Below are positions 8,570-16,036 of a stretch of DNA of 64,000 nt, one piece after another. The DNA is taken from the NCBI GenBank assembly GCA_026126215.1, contig JAHCJQ010000006.1:1-64000 (forward strand), written 5' to 3'. The notes under the pieces were generated by a model. It was not told the origin of the DNA and searched no databases. It saw only the letters and a list, made by a program, of their open reading frames with translations. The translations under genes and the position numbers were made by a program. This DNA comes from Alphaproteobacteria bacterium. Lineage in GTDB: Bacteria; Pseudomonadota; Alphaproteobacteria; Ferrovibrionales; Ferrovibrionaceae. Position 1 is the first letter of the stretch. The number at the start of each line of letters is the position of its first letter.

Positions 8570-8968
8570 CTACATCGCCGGCTGGGCCGCGGGCATGCCC
8601 TTCGCTCCGTCGGGGACCGGCGGCGCGGCCGCCGGAGGCGGACGCAGGCCCGCCATGATCTCCCTGTTCACCTGGATCAGCGGCGCGGCATCCGCCTCTC
8701 CCGCCATCACCTTGGCGCCATATCGAAGGCTCCAGAGCGCCAGCGAGATCAGGCGACCGCGCAGATCCTGCGGCAGCCGATTGTCCGGACTCGCCAGGTC
8801 GGCGGCGAGGATGTTCCACAGGCGGTTGTTCATGTAGACCGCCTCGACCATCTTGGCCGGACTGTCGGCCGCCATCAGCTTGCCGATGACCAGGCCGAAG
8901 GCCCGGTATTCCGTGTCCCGCGGATCGGCCGCGAGTTGGGATGCTCTGGAATATGCGTTGACGCTCAT
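8570..8968 (-). CDS. flaF: flagellar biosynthesis regulator FlaF
   Basis: 132-residue FlaF, the positive counterpart of FlbT in flagellin translation and filament assembly. Recognisable by MSVNAYSRASQLAADPRDTEYRAFGLVIGKL at the start, the NNRLWNILAADLASPDNRLP block and the following ALWSLRYG helix; the C-terminal 30 residues are Pro/Ala-rich. The start codon overlaps the stop of the upstream TPR/methyltransferase gene by 4 bases, so the two are translationally coupled, tying that methyltransferase to flagellin biogenesis. Confidence 0.92.
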   Translation of the reverse strand: MSVNAYSRASQLAADPRDTEYRAFGLVIGKLMAADSPAKMVEAVYMNNRLWNILAADLASPDNRLPQDLRGRLISLALWSLRYGAKVMAGEADAAPLIQVNREIMAGLRPPPAAAPPVPDGAKGMPAAQPAM

Positions 8969-10152
8969 CGACTTCCCCCAAGTCTTCCTGAGACCCTGTC
9001 CGCGGTCAGAAGGGCAAGGTAGCCCTCCACCGGCGCGCCGAACTCGTGACGCAAGACAATGCTTTCCAGGCGCTCCACGCGAAGCCCGGCGGTGGCGGCC
9101 GCTGCCGCCACGTGCGCGCGACCATGCGCGTAGCGGCCGGAGGGCAGCAACTCGACGCCATCCTCGCGCAGCGCCTCGAGGGTAAAAATGAGATGGCCGT
9201 CAGGCTGCAGCGCGCCGGCCAGACGGCAGAAGAGGCTGGAGAGATCGCCGAAATAGCAGAACACGTCCGCCGCCACGATCAGATCGAAGCTTCGCGGATG
9301 CAGCGCGAGGAACGCGCCGATTTCATCGGCCGTGAGGTTGTCATAACAGCCTCGTGCCTGTGCGCGCGCGAGCATGCGCGGCGAGAGGTCGACGCCCTCC
9401 AGCCGTTCGCCGAGGGGGCGCAGCTTCGGGCCACAAAGACCGGTGCCGCAGCCGGCATCGAGGATGCGCCGTGCCATGCCACCGGCCAGCACTTCAAGGG
9501 CGGTGGCCGCCACATGCTCGGGCGCGCTGTAACGCAGGCTGGCGAGCTTTCGGTCGAACTCGTCGGCAAAGCGATCGAATACCTGCCGCACATACTCGTT
9601 GCTGGCGCGCTCCGCCACGTTGCGGCCGCTGACCGCCGCCAGCATGTGACCGACGACCGGATCGCCGGGGCAATGGTCGAGAGCCTGGCGCAGTGCCGCC
9701 TCTGCCGCGTCCCGGCGGCCGGCGCGCATCAAGGCGCGGACCTGATTCTCGTAGAGCTGCGGCAGCGTCGGGAAGAGGCGGATCGCCACCCCGTAGGCGC
9801 TGGCGGCCGCGTCGTACTGGGCGAGGGCCATCAGCACGTTGCCCATGTCGTTGAAGATGGCTGGCGTCTGGCGGCCGCCCGTCACCGCTTCCTGGAGCGT
9901 GCGCAGCGCGACGATATTGTTGTCGAGTTGATGATGCACCCGGCCGACGAGGTGCAGGCATTCGCCCGAGCGCGGAGCGAAGCCCATGGCCTGACGCAAC
10001 AACCCTTCGATCTGCTGGAATTTCTCCAGGCTGAGCGAGGCGCGCGCCTGGCGCAGCATCTCGCGCACCGGATGTTCGCCGGGCGAGCGGGCGCGGCGGG
10101 CATCGGAAATGCTGGGCAGATCCGCGCCGATCGGGACGCCTGGCATGGACAT
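8965..10152 (-). CDS. TPR-methyltransferase fusion, candidate flagellin-modifying enzyme
   Basis: About 395 residues. The N-terminal half consists of tetratricopeptide-like helical pairs (for example GMGNVLMALAQYDAAASAYGVAIRLFP-like units around residues 75-180). The C-terminal half is a class I SAM-dependent methyltransferase with motif I ILDAGCGTGLCG, motif II LEGVDLSPRML and motif IV FDLIVAADVFCYFGD. The gene sits between flagellin 1 and flaF, overlapping flaF by 4 bases. Function is inferred as methylation of flagellin or another flagellar protein; a TPR-fused small-molecule or ubiquinone-type methyltransferase cannot be excluded. ATG 10152 was chosen; ATG 10146 and TTG 10194 are alternatives. 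Confidence 0.75.
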   Translation of the reverse strand: MSMPGVPIGADLPSISDARRARSPGEHPVREMLRQARASLSLEKFQQIEGLLRQAMGFAPRSGECLHLVGRVHHQLDNNIVALRTLQEAVTGGRQTPAIFNDMGNVLMALAQYDAAASAYGVAIRLFPTLPQLYENQVRALMRAGRRDAAEAALRQALDHCPGDPVVGHMLAAVSGRNVAERASNEYVRQVFDRFADEFDRKLASLRYSAPEHVAATALEVLAGGMARRILDAGCGTGLCGPKLRPLGERLEGVDLSPRMLARAQARGCYDNLTADEIGAFLALHPRSFDLIVAADVFCYFGDLSSLFCRLAGALQPDGHLIFTLEALREDGVELLPSGRYAHGRAHVAAAAATAGLRVERLESIVLRHEFGAPVEGYLALLTADRVSGRLGGSR

Positions 10153-10267
10153 GGTTGCTGCAAATCCGCTCAAGGTGAGGCTCCGGCCGTTCAACCAGGC
10201 GAGTATTCGCCACGATGTTTAAGAAAGGGCGAAGAGGCGCGGTTAACGACTGGTTGGGGCGGGCGTG

Positions 10268-10310
10268 CCCGCCGGCCGGACGGTCGAAGGATCGACCGGC
10301 GGCCGGCGGG
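10268..10310 (-). terminator. hairpin downstream of flagellin 1
   Basis: 11-bp perfect arms (CCCGCCGGCCG at 10268-10278 and its complement at 10300-10310), extended inward by a further GGTCG/CGACC pair. It starts 10 bp after the flagellin stop. No U-tract follows, so attenuation or mRNA 3'-end protection is as likely as full termination, which would let the TPR/methyltransferase, flaF and flaG be read at lower level. Confidence 0.55.
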
Positions 10311-10319
10311 TCATTGCGC

Positions 10320-11474
10320 CTAGCGGAACAGGGCGAGGACCGCGCTCGGACCCTGGTTGGCAATCGCCAGTGCCTGGATGCCGAGCTGCTGGCGGGTCTG
10401 CACCGCCTGCAGGTTCGCGCTTTCCTCCGCGAGGTCGGCATCGACCAGCGTGCCGACACCTTCGGTCAGCACGTCGGTCAGCGACTTCACGAAGTCACCC
10501 TGCGTCTTGAGCTGGTTCAGCGAGGTGCCGAGGGTGGCGAGCGAGGTCTTCACCGTGGTGATCGCCGACTCGATGGTGGCCAGCGCGGCGGCGCGGTCAC
10601 CGCCCGCCACGTCGGTCGATTCGAGGCCGGTAGCGTTAGTCGCGGCATCGACCGTCACCGTCCCGTCGGCATGGCTGACCACGATCTCGCCTGCCGTGTT
10701 GTAGCCCGCGCTGAAGCCCTTCGACTGCAGGGCGGCGATGAGGTTGGCGAGCGTTTCGCCATTCGAGCCGCCGATCACCACCGCGGTGTTCTCGGCCGCC
10801 GTCAGGGCGCTGGTCAGGTCGTTGACGAACTCGAAGGTATAGACCGTGCCGTCGACATCGAGGGCAACGAACTCGCCTTCGGCCGGCGCCAGGTCGCCGT
10901 CGGAGTCGAATAGCGCCACCGTGCCGTTGGTCACGTTGATGCCGTCGATGCCGAGGGTGGTGGAGGTGATGTTCTGCTGTGCCACGTCGATATAGGCCGC
11001 TGTCGGCGCCGAGGAGGCGTCGGAGCGGTTCAGCGAGGAGAGGACGCGGAGATCGCTGTCCACGCCATCCAGCAGGTTGACGCCGTTGAACTGCGCGGCG
11101 TCGACGATGGCGCCCACCTGGTTGACGAGGGCGTTGATGTCGTTCTGGATCGCGTTACGATCGACGTTATCCGCCTGGGCGGCGACGATCTTCGCCTTGA
11201 TGGTGTTGAGCGTGTTGGAGACCTGCTCGGCGGCGCTGAGCGCCACGTTGGCGGTCGCCTGGCCGAAGGCGATGGCTTCCGAGATGGCCTTGAAGCCGGC
11301 AATGTCGGAGCGCAGTCCCTGGGCGATGGCGAAGGTCGAGGCGTCGTCCTTGGCGCTCGCGACCTTGAAGCCCGAATTGATGCGGGCCTGGGTGGTCTCG
11401 AGCAGACGGTTCGTCGCGTTCAGGGTGCGAATCGCGGCGAGGGCGGAAGCATTGGTGTTGACGGAAAAGGCCAT
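10320..11474 (-). CDS. flagellin 1
   Basis: 384-residue filament protein. The conserved N-terminal D0/D1 region (MAFSVNTNASALAAIRTLN, then LETTQARINSGFKVASAKDD and the IAQGLRSD helix) and C-terminal helix (DLAEESANLQAVQTRQQLGIQALAIA ending SAVLALFR) are intact; the centre (about 160-290) is a variable exposed domain. Secreted without a cleaved signal by the flagellar export apparatus. ATG 11474 follows AAGGGGAG. It is a diverged paralogue of flagellin 2, with which it shares the terminal domains but not the centre. Its upstream region contains a TTAA-N7-TTAA motif and a 16-bp palindrome rather than a clear sigma-54 promoter. Confidence 0.95.
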   Translation of the reverse strand: MAFSVNTNASALAAIRTLNATNRLLETTQARINSGFKVASAKDDASTFAIAQGLRSDIAGFKAISEAIAFGQATANVALSAAEQVSNTLNTIKAKIVAAQADNVDRNAIQNDINALVNQVGAIVDAAQFNGVNLLDGVDSDLRVLSSLNRSDASSAPTAAYIDVAQQNITSTTLGIDGINVTNGTVALFDSDGDLAPAEGEFVALDVDGTVYTFEFVNDLTSALTAAENTAVVIGGSNGETLANLIAALQSKGFSAGYNTAGEIVVSHADGTVTVDAATNATGLESTDVAGGDRAAALATIESAITTVKTSLATLGTSLNQLKTQGDFVKSLTDVLTEGVGTLVDADLAEESANLQAVQTRQQLGIQALAIANQGPSAVLALFR

Positions 11475-11561
11475 CTTGAAATCTCCCCTTCTGGAGCGAG
11501 CCGCCGCTTCTGCGGCGTACGATGGATTGCCATCGCGGAAGGGAGATTGCACCTGCGGCCT

Positions 11562-11576
11562 TTAATGACGATTTAA
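11562..11576 (-). promoter_or_regulatory. CtrA-type motif before flagellin 1
   Basis: TTAA-TGACGAT-TTAA, about 90 bp upstream of the flagellin 1 start. Complete in both half-sites. Another TTAA lies 10 bp further upstream (11586-11589), with non-canonical spacing. Confidence 0.5.
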
Positions 11577-11596
11577 TCGGGACGGTTAATGCCGCT

Positions 11597-11612
11597 AAAT
11601 TGCCGGCAATTT
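11597..11612. promoter_or_regulatory. 16-bp perfect palindrome in flagellin 1 upstream region
   Basis: AAATTGCCGGCAATTT, a perfect palindrome whose core TGCCGGCA contains the same half-sites as the 19-bp flagellar palindrome but fused in the opposite order. It may be an alternative arrangement of the same operator half-sites; no factor can be assigned. Confidence 0.4.
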
Positions 11613-11690
11613 GCTTCAGGCCCGGAAAACGCGGGAAATCTGCCGGTTCAATAGCGCGAGCCGTGCCGCGGGGCGCGTTTACCATGCCGG

Positions 11691-11726
11691 AAAAAAGCGA
11701 AAGGCCGGCGCCGCTGGGCGCCGGCC
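11691..11726 (-). terminator. intrinsic terminator of flagellin 2
   Basis: On the minus strand a perfect 10-bp GGCCGGCGCC stem with a 4-base loop is followed directly by TTTCGCTTTTTT. It starts about 30 bp after the flagellin 2 stop. Textbook Rho-independent terminator that separates the two flagellin transcripts. Confidence 0.9.
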
Positions 11727-11757
11727 GGTCGCGATTGTCGCCCCTCGGGAGCGGGGT

Positions 11758-12948
11758 CTAGCCGCGGAAGAGCTGCAGCACTGCCGAAGGCGCCTGGTTG
11801 GCGATGGAGAGGGCCTGCAGGCCGAGCTGCTGGCGGGTCTGCACCGCCTGCAGGTTGGCGCTCTCCTCGGCGAGGTCGGCATCGACCAGCACGCCCACAC
11901 CTTCGGTCAGGGTATCCTGCAGCGCCTTCACGAAGTCGCCCTGCGTCTCGAGCTGGCGCAGCGAAGTGCCAAGACGGGCGAGCGAGTCCTTCACCAGCGT
12001 GATGGCATCTTCGATGGCGACCAGTGCCTGTTGCGTGTCGCCGGCGGCGATCACGGTCGGGAAAGCGACCTGGTCCGCATTCTCCAGGCTGCCGGTGGCG
12101 AAGCTTTCCGCGAAAGCGGTGATCGAGCCTGCGGAATGAGTCACGATGATATCGCCATCGGCATTGTAGCTGGCAGAGAAGCCACGCTCCTGGAGCTTGG
12201 CGTTGAGCGCCGCGAGATTGGCCTGGGTCGAGCCGGCCGGGTCGATGTCGACGGCGATGTTGCCGGCGTTGGTCAGGCCATCGACGGCCGGATCGTCGAC
12301 GAACTCGAAGGTATAGTCGGTGCCATCGACGGTGAAGGTAACGGTGTCGGCGGTGGCAAAGGCGAGATCGCTCGATGCCCGCAGGCGCGCAAACCCATTG
12401 TCGATGTTAAGGCCGGCGATGCCGAGGCCGCCCGAGGTGGTGAGGTTCTCCCGCTGCACGGTGATGTAGTAGGGCTCGGGCGCCGTCTGCGCATCGAGCC
12501 GGTTCAGCGAGGCGAGTACCGTGAGATCGCCGTCGGTGTCGTTCAGCAGGTTGATGCCGTTGAACTGCGCCGCATCGACGATCGCCTGGATCTGGTTCGT
12601 CATCGCGACGATGTCGTTCTGGATGGCGCGGCGGTCGACGTTCGCCGCCTGGGCGGCGACGACCTTCTGCTTGATCGTGTTCAGCGTGTTGGAGATCGTT
12701 TCGGCGGCGCGCAGCGCCACGTTGGCCGTTGCCTGGCCGAAGGAGATCGCCTCGGCGATGGCCTTGAACGAATTGATGTCGCTGCGCAGGCCCTGCGCGA
12801 TGGCGAAGGTCGAGGCATCGTCCTTCGAGCTGCTCACCTTGAGGCCCGAATTGATGCGCTGCTGGACCTGCTCAAGCTGGCGGTTCGTCAGGTTGAGCTG
12901 GCGGATCGCCGCCAGCGACGACACGTTTGTGTTGACTGAAAGAACCAT
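11758..12948 (-). CDS. flagellin 2
   Basis: 396-residue flagellin with conserved N-terminal (MVLSVNTNVSSLAAIRQLN, then VQQRINSGLKVSSSKDDAS) and C-terminal (DLAEESANLQAVQTRQQLGLQALSIA, ending SAVLQLFRG) domains and a variable middle that differs strongly from flagellin 1. It is transcribed as a separate unit: its own sigma-54 promoter at 13002-13017, a palindromic operator about 95 bp further upstream, and a strong terminator after the stop. The leader is about 40 nt and contains GGAG before the start. Confidence 0.95.
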   Translation of the reverse strand: MVLSVNTNVSSLAAIRQLNLTNRQLEQVQQRINSGLKVSSSKDDASTFAIAQGLRSDINSFKAIAEAISFGQATANVALRAAETISNTLNTIKQKVVAAQAANVDRRAIQNDIVAMTNQIQAIVDAAQFNGINLLNDTDGDLTVLASLNRLDAQTAPEPYYITVQRENLTTSGGLGIAGLNIDNGFARLRASSDLAFATADTVTFTVDGTDYTFEFVDDPAVDGLTNAGNIAVDIDPAGSTQANLAALNAKLQERGFSASYNADGDIIVTHSAGSITAFAESFATGSLENADQVAFPTVIAAGDTQQALVAIEDAITLVKDSLARLGTSLRQLETQGDFVKALQDTLTEGVGVLVDADLAEESANLQAVQTRQQLGLQALSIANQAPSAVLQLFRG

Positions 12949-13001
12949 TGTTCGTCTCCGTTCTGGTCAGAAGTGTCAGCCGTGAACTCGCGCCAGTGCT
13001 T

Positions 13002-13017
13002 TGCGAGTTCCGTGCCA
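13002..13017 (-). promoter_or_regulatory. sigma-54 promoter of flagellin 2
   Basis: Minus strand TGGCACGGAACTCGCA: TGGCACG-N4-TCGCA with GG and GC exactly 10 bases apart; one deviation (C for T) in the -12 element. It is about 54 bp before the start codon. Confidence 0.85.
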
Positions 13018-13102
13018 AGTGCGGAAATCCGCGGGGGAGAGCCAAATCTCGGAAATGCGCATGCCTGAATGACAGGGTCGGCGGCGCAGGAATTTCCCGC
13101 TG

Positions 13103-13121
13103 CCCGGCAAGCCTTGCCGGG
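13103..13121. promoter_or_regulatory. 19-bp palindrome, ftr-like operator (flagellin 2)
   Basis: CCCGGCA-AGCCT-TGCCGGG, perfect arms (the symmetry extends to 9 bp, CCCGGCAAG/CTTGCCGGG). It lies 95-100 bp upstream of the flagellin 2 sigma-54 promoter, where an enhancer for an RpoN activator would be expected, and downstream of the flgN-like gene. Confidence 0.7.
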
Positions 13122-13160
13122 TGGTGCAACCGCGCCTTGGGTCCGGTTTCCGGGTCATGC

Positions 13161-13643
13161 TCACACCGCCTGGTTGACGACGACCGACGCCGGCCGGGAA
13201 TTCAGGCGCGGATTGGGCGTAATGGTGCGCATCACTCCGTCCTTGCCATAGCCCTGCACCGGGGCACTGCGGCGCGCGAGCTGTTCGCCCACGGCCTTGA
13301 CGATCCCCTCGTTGATCGTGCGCAGTCGTGCGAGCTTGCCCTGTTCGCGTTCCGCCAGTTCGGCCAGTGCGCCGGCTGCAGCCTTGAGTTCGGCGAGCAG
13401 CGCCGGATTGCCCTGATCTGGCATGTCCATCCCGGCGCGCAGCAACGCGAGGCGCGAACGGTAGGCGGCGAGCAGTTCGTTCTTCTGCTGCACCAGCCGT
13501 TCGAGTTCTCGCGGCCGCTGGCGATCCAGCACTTCCATTTCCTCGGTCATGAGCTGGCGGATGCGCTCCACCAGCGCCAGAAGATCGACCAGGGCGCGCT
13601 CGCGCTCCCGGGCGGCGGCGAGTGCGTCGGCGCGCGTGTTCAT
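13161..13643 (-). CDS. flgN: FlgN-like flagellar export chaperone
   Basis: 160-residue, almost wholly helical protein with long heptad-like charged segments (LLALVERIRQLMTEEMEVLDR, then ELERLVQQKNELLAAYRSRL) and a short Asn/Pro/Arg-containing tail. This is the size and architecture of FlgN chaperones for FlgK/FlgL. The start codon overlaps the stop of the rod-binding gene by 4 bases, so it is the third gene of a flgI - flgJ - flgN operon, which supports the assignment more than sequence identity does. Confidence 0.75.
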   Translation of the reverse strand: MNTRADALAAARERERALVDLLALVERIRQLMTEEMEVLDRQRPRELERLVQQKNELLAAYRSRLALLRAGMDMPDQGNPALLAELKAAAGALAELAEREQGKLARLRTINEGIVKAVGEQLARRSAPVQGYGKDGVMRTITPNPRLNSRPASVVVNQAV

Positions 13644-13954
13644 CCTTCCTCCTGCATGCGCAGCATCTGCCGGTAGACGGCATCGGCGATGCCGATGCCT
13701 CCGCGCGCGGCGATGGCGCGGCCATGATGTTCGTTGAGCAGCGAGCGGTAGACGCCCTCGCCGTGGCCGCCGCCGAAATTCGGGTCCGGCCGGATGCCGG
13801 CGGACATGAATTCCAGCATCTGCTGCAGAAAAAAGCTCTCGTAGGCGCGCGCCGTCTCGCGCAGCTTCGCCTCGTTGCGGGGGAGGCGGGCCGTTTCGGG
13901 CGCCCGCGCCAGCCCGGCCTCCATGCGCGGCGACTGGAGCGGACCTGGTAGCAT
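13640..13954 (-). CDS. flgJ: rod-binding protein (FlgJ N-terminal type)
   Basis: 104-residue single-domain FlgJ-type rod scaffold: the family core reads LRETARAYESFFLQQMLEFM followed by GGGHGEGVYRSLLNEHHGRAIAARGGIGIADAVYRQML. It lacks the muramidase domain that enterobacterial FlgJ carries, as usual in alphaproteobacteria; the peptidoglycan hydrolase must be encoded elsewhere. Its first base coincides with the last base region of flgI (shared ATG/stop junction at 13954), and its end overlaps flgN. Confidence 0.88.
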   Translation of the reverse strand: MLPGPLQSPRMEAGLARAPETARLPRNEAKLRETARAYESFFLQQMLEFMSAGIRPDPNFGGGHGEGVYRSLLNEHHGRAIAARGGIGIADAVYRQMLRMQEEG

Positions 13955-15291
13955 CAGCGCACCACGATCTCGGCCTGGAGCGCGCCCGCGGCCTTGATGG
14001 ACTGGAGTATCGAGATCATGTCGCGCGGGCCAATGCCAAGCGCATTGAGCCCGTTGACCAGTTCGCCGAGCGAGATGCCGGCCGGCAGCACGGCGAGCTG
14101 GCGCTGGTTCTGCTCGTCGACCTCGATATTGGTGCGCGGCACCACCACGGTCTGGGCGCCGCCGCCGATCTGGCCAGGCTGCGCCGGCACGTTCGGAACC
14201 TGGGTGCCGGGAACGAGTTGCTGGACCGGATCGAATATCGGCCGCCCCTGGCCGTCGACCGCCTGGCTGCCGTCCGGATTGAGGCGGGGCACGAAAACCG
14301 GCGCGACCTGCGGTGCGATGCCGGTCGGCTGGCCAGGCTGGCCCTGCACCACGCCGGGGCCGGGCGAGAACGGCAGGGGCTGGGAGACCTGCGGCGTCTC
14401 GGTGATGCGGATGGTGAGGTTGCCCTGGGCGATGGCGACGGTGGAAATGCGCACGTCCTTGCCCATGACGATGATGCCGTTGTTCTCGTCCACCACCACG
14501 CGGGCGATCTGGTCGGGCTCGACCTGGAGCTGCTCGATCTCGCCGAGCAGTCCGGCAACGTCCTGCTGGCGATCGGCCGGGATTTCCAGCACCACCGTGC
14601 CGGGATCGGTCATGCGCGATAGCGGCGCACGCAGATAGGCATTGATCGCCTGGGCGACCCGGCGGGCAGTGGTGAGGTCGGGGTTGCGGAGCGCGATGCG
14701 CACGCTGGAGAGCGTGGTGAGATCGAAGCCGACCTCCCGCTCGACGATGGCGCCGCTTGCGATGCGCCCGGAGGTCGGCACGCCCTTGGTGACGGATGCG
14801 GCCTGGCCTCGCGCGGTGAAGCCGCCGATCACGACCGGTCCTTGCGCCACCGCATAGACCTCGCCGTCGGCGGCCATCAGCGGCGTCACCAGCAGCATGC
14901 CGCCCTGCAGGCTCTTGGCATCGCCGATGGCACTCACGGTCACGTCGATGCGCGAACCCTGCCGGGCGAAGGCCGGCAGGTTGGCGGTCACCATCACCGC
15001 CGCGACATTGTCGGTGTTGACGTTGGATTCCCGGATGTTGACGCCCATGCGTTCGAGCATCGCCTCCAGGCTCTGGCGGGTGAAAGGCGAATTGCGGAGC
15101 GAATCGCCCGAGCCGTTGATGCCGACCACCAGGCCATAGCCGATCAGCATGTTCTCGCGCACGCCCTCGAAGTCCGAGACGTCCTTGATGCGCGAGGCAC
15201 CCGCGCCCGGCGCTGGCCAGAGGGCGAGCGCCAGGGCAAGCGCCGTCAGAAGGGCGGCGAGTTGGCGGTGGATCGGCATGGCGTTCTTCAT
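13954..15291 (-). CDS. flgI: flagellar P-ring protein FlgI
   Basis: About 445 residues, with a Sec signal peptide (hydrophobic [20 protein letters not shown]) followed by the mature FlgI start [31 protein letters not shown]-type motif. Further family landmarks are [23 protein letters not shown] and, at the C-terminus, [34 protein letters not shown]. A proline- and glutamine-rich insert around residues 330-400 is longer than in most FlgI. Forms the periplasmic P ring around the rod. First gene of flgI-flgJ-flgN; sigma-54 promoter 40 bp upstream; divergent from fliX. ATG 15279 is an alternative start. Confidence 0.96.
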   Translation of the reverse strand: [445 protein letters not shown]

Positions 15292-15304
15292 GTCTGGTCC
15301 CGGA

Positions 15305-15323
15305 CCTGGCAATTCTTGCAAGG
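15305..15323. promoter_or_regulatory. imperfect ftr-like palindrome near flgI start
   Basis: CCTGGCA-ATTCT-TGCAAGG: same 7-5-7 layout as the perfect palindromes, with one mismatch within each arm's symmetry. It lies in the first bases of the predicted flgI transcript, just downstream of the -12 element. Could be a second, weaker binding site. Confidence 0.4.
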
Positions 15324-15331
15324 CCCGGCCT

Positions 15332-15347
15332 TGCGAAAGCCGTGCCA
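15332..15347 (-). promoter_or_regulatory. sigma-54 promoter of flgI-flgJ-flgN
   Basis: Minus strand TGGCACGGCTTTCGCA; GG and GC 10 bases apart, -24 element perfect, -12 element TCGCA as in flagellin 2. Start codon about 41 bp downstream. Confidence 0.85.
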
Positions 15348-15418
15348 GCGCCGGACCGGCGGAGGGCTGCGGTTTTTCCCGGCGCGTGCCGTCGTCGCGC
15401 GGCAGGGTGGACCTGGTG

Positions 15419-15437
15419 GCCGGCAGGAATTGCCGGG
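15419..15437. promoter_or_regulatory. 19-bp palindrome, ftr-like operator (flgI/fliX)
   Basis: GCCGGCA-GGAAT-TGCCGGG. About 85 bp upstream of the flgI sigma-54 promoter and only one base from the CtrA-type motif of divergent fliX, so a bound protein would face both promoters. Confidence 0.65.
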
Positions 15438-15438
15438 C

Positions 15439-15453
15439 TTTACCGGGCGTTAA
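15439..15453 (+). promoter_or_regulatory. CtrA-type motif before fliX
   Basis: TTTA-CCGGGCG-TTAAG: 7-base spacing, one deviation in the left half-site. It ends 45 bp before the fliX start codon, the position of a -35-overlapping CtrA site. Confidence 0.5.
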
Positions 15454-15498
15454 GGCTGTTTCTGCCAGTCTGGCCCGCATTGGAGGCGCAGGTTTGCG

Positions 15499-15912
15499 AT
15501 GAAGGTCCTAGGCCCCGGCCGAATTCAGCCGGCCCGTATCCGAGGCAGCGAGCGCTCGCATGGCGCCGGCGGCGATTTCGCGCGTCATCTCGTCGACGAT
15601 GCGGCCGCGCCCGGGGCCAGCGCGCCGGCCAGGCCGGTCCAGGCGGTCAACCCGCTTCTCGCCCTGCAGGAAGTTCCCGATGCGCTGCACGCGAGGAAGC
15701 GTGCCGTCCGCCGGGGACAGGAACTGCTGGAACGCCTCGATTCGCTTCGCCACGCCCTGCTGACCGGCCGACTCACGGACGAGATCCTACGCCGTCTGGC
15801 GGACGAGGTGACGCGTGAGAGGCCGCTCGTCAGCGACCCCGGGTTGCAGCAAGTCCTTGACGAAATTGAGATTCGGGCCCAGGTGGAGCTCGCGAAACGC
15901 GGCCTGGCCTGA
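15499..15912 (+). CDS. fliX: flagellar assembly regulator FliX
   Basis: 137 residues matching the FliX family in the C-terminal half: NPLLALQEVPDALHARKRAVRRGQELLERLDSLRHALL-type sequence followed by ILRRLADEV and the ending LQQVLDEIEIRAQVELAKRGLA. The N-terminal half is Gly/Ala/Arg-rich and poorly conserved, as usual. In Caulobacter FliX couples assembly of early flagellar structures to the activity of the RpoN activator FlbD. Its divergence from flgI and the nearby palindromes and sigma-54 promoters support that role here. The exact start is uncertain. Confidence 0.88.
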   Translation: MKVLGPGRIQPARIRGSERSHGAGGDFARHLVDDAAAPGASAPARPVQAVNPLLALQEVPDALHARKRAVRRGQELLERLDSLRHALLTGRLTDEILRRLADEVTRERPLVSDPGLQQVLDEIEIRAQVELAKRGLA

Positions 15913-16036
15913 CCGGTTCGGATGACAAATTTGCAATCAGAATCAGGCAGTTGAATGCGCTTGTGATGGGCGGGGACGATCCATATACTCCGCCGCGTTT
16001 TTTGGATGCCGCCGTGCCGGCTGTGGGGAGTCGACG

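Noticed and set aside
11631-11648. Sigma-54-like sequence on the minus strand upstream of flagellin 1
   Set aside because: GG and GC have the right 10-base spacing, but the flanking bases (CGGCAGA and CCGC) match consensus poorly compared with the four other promoters.
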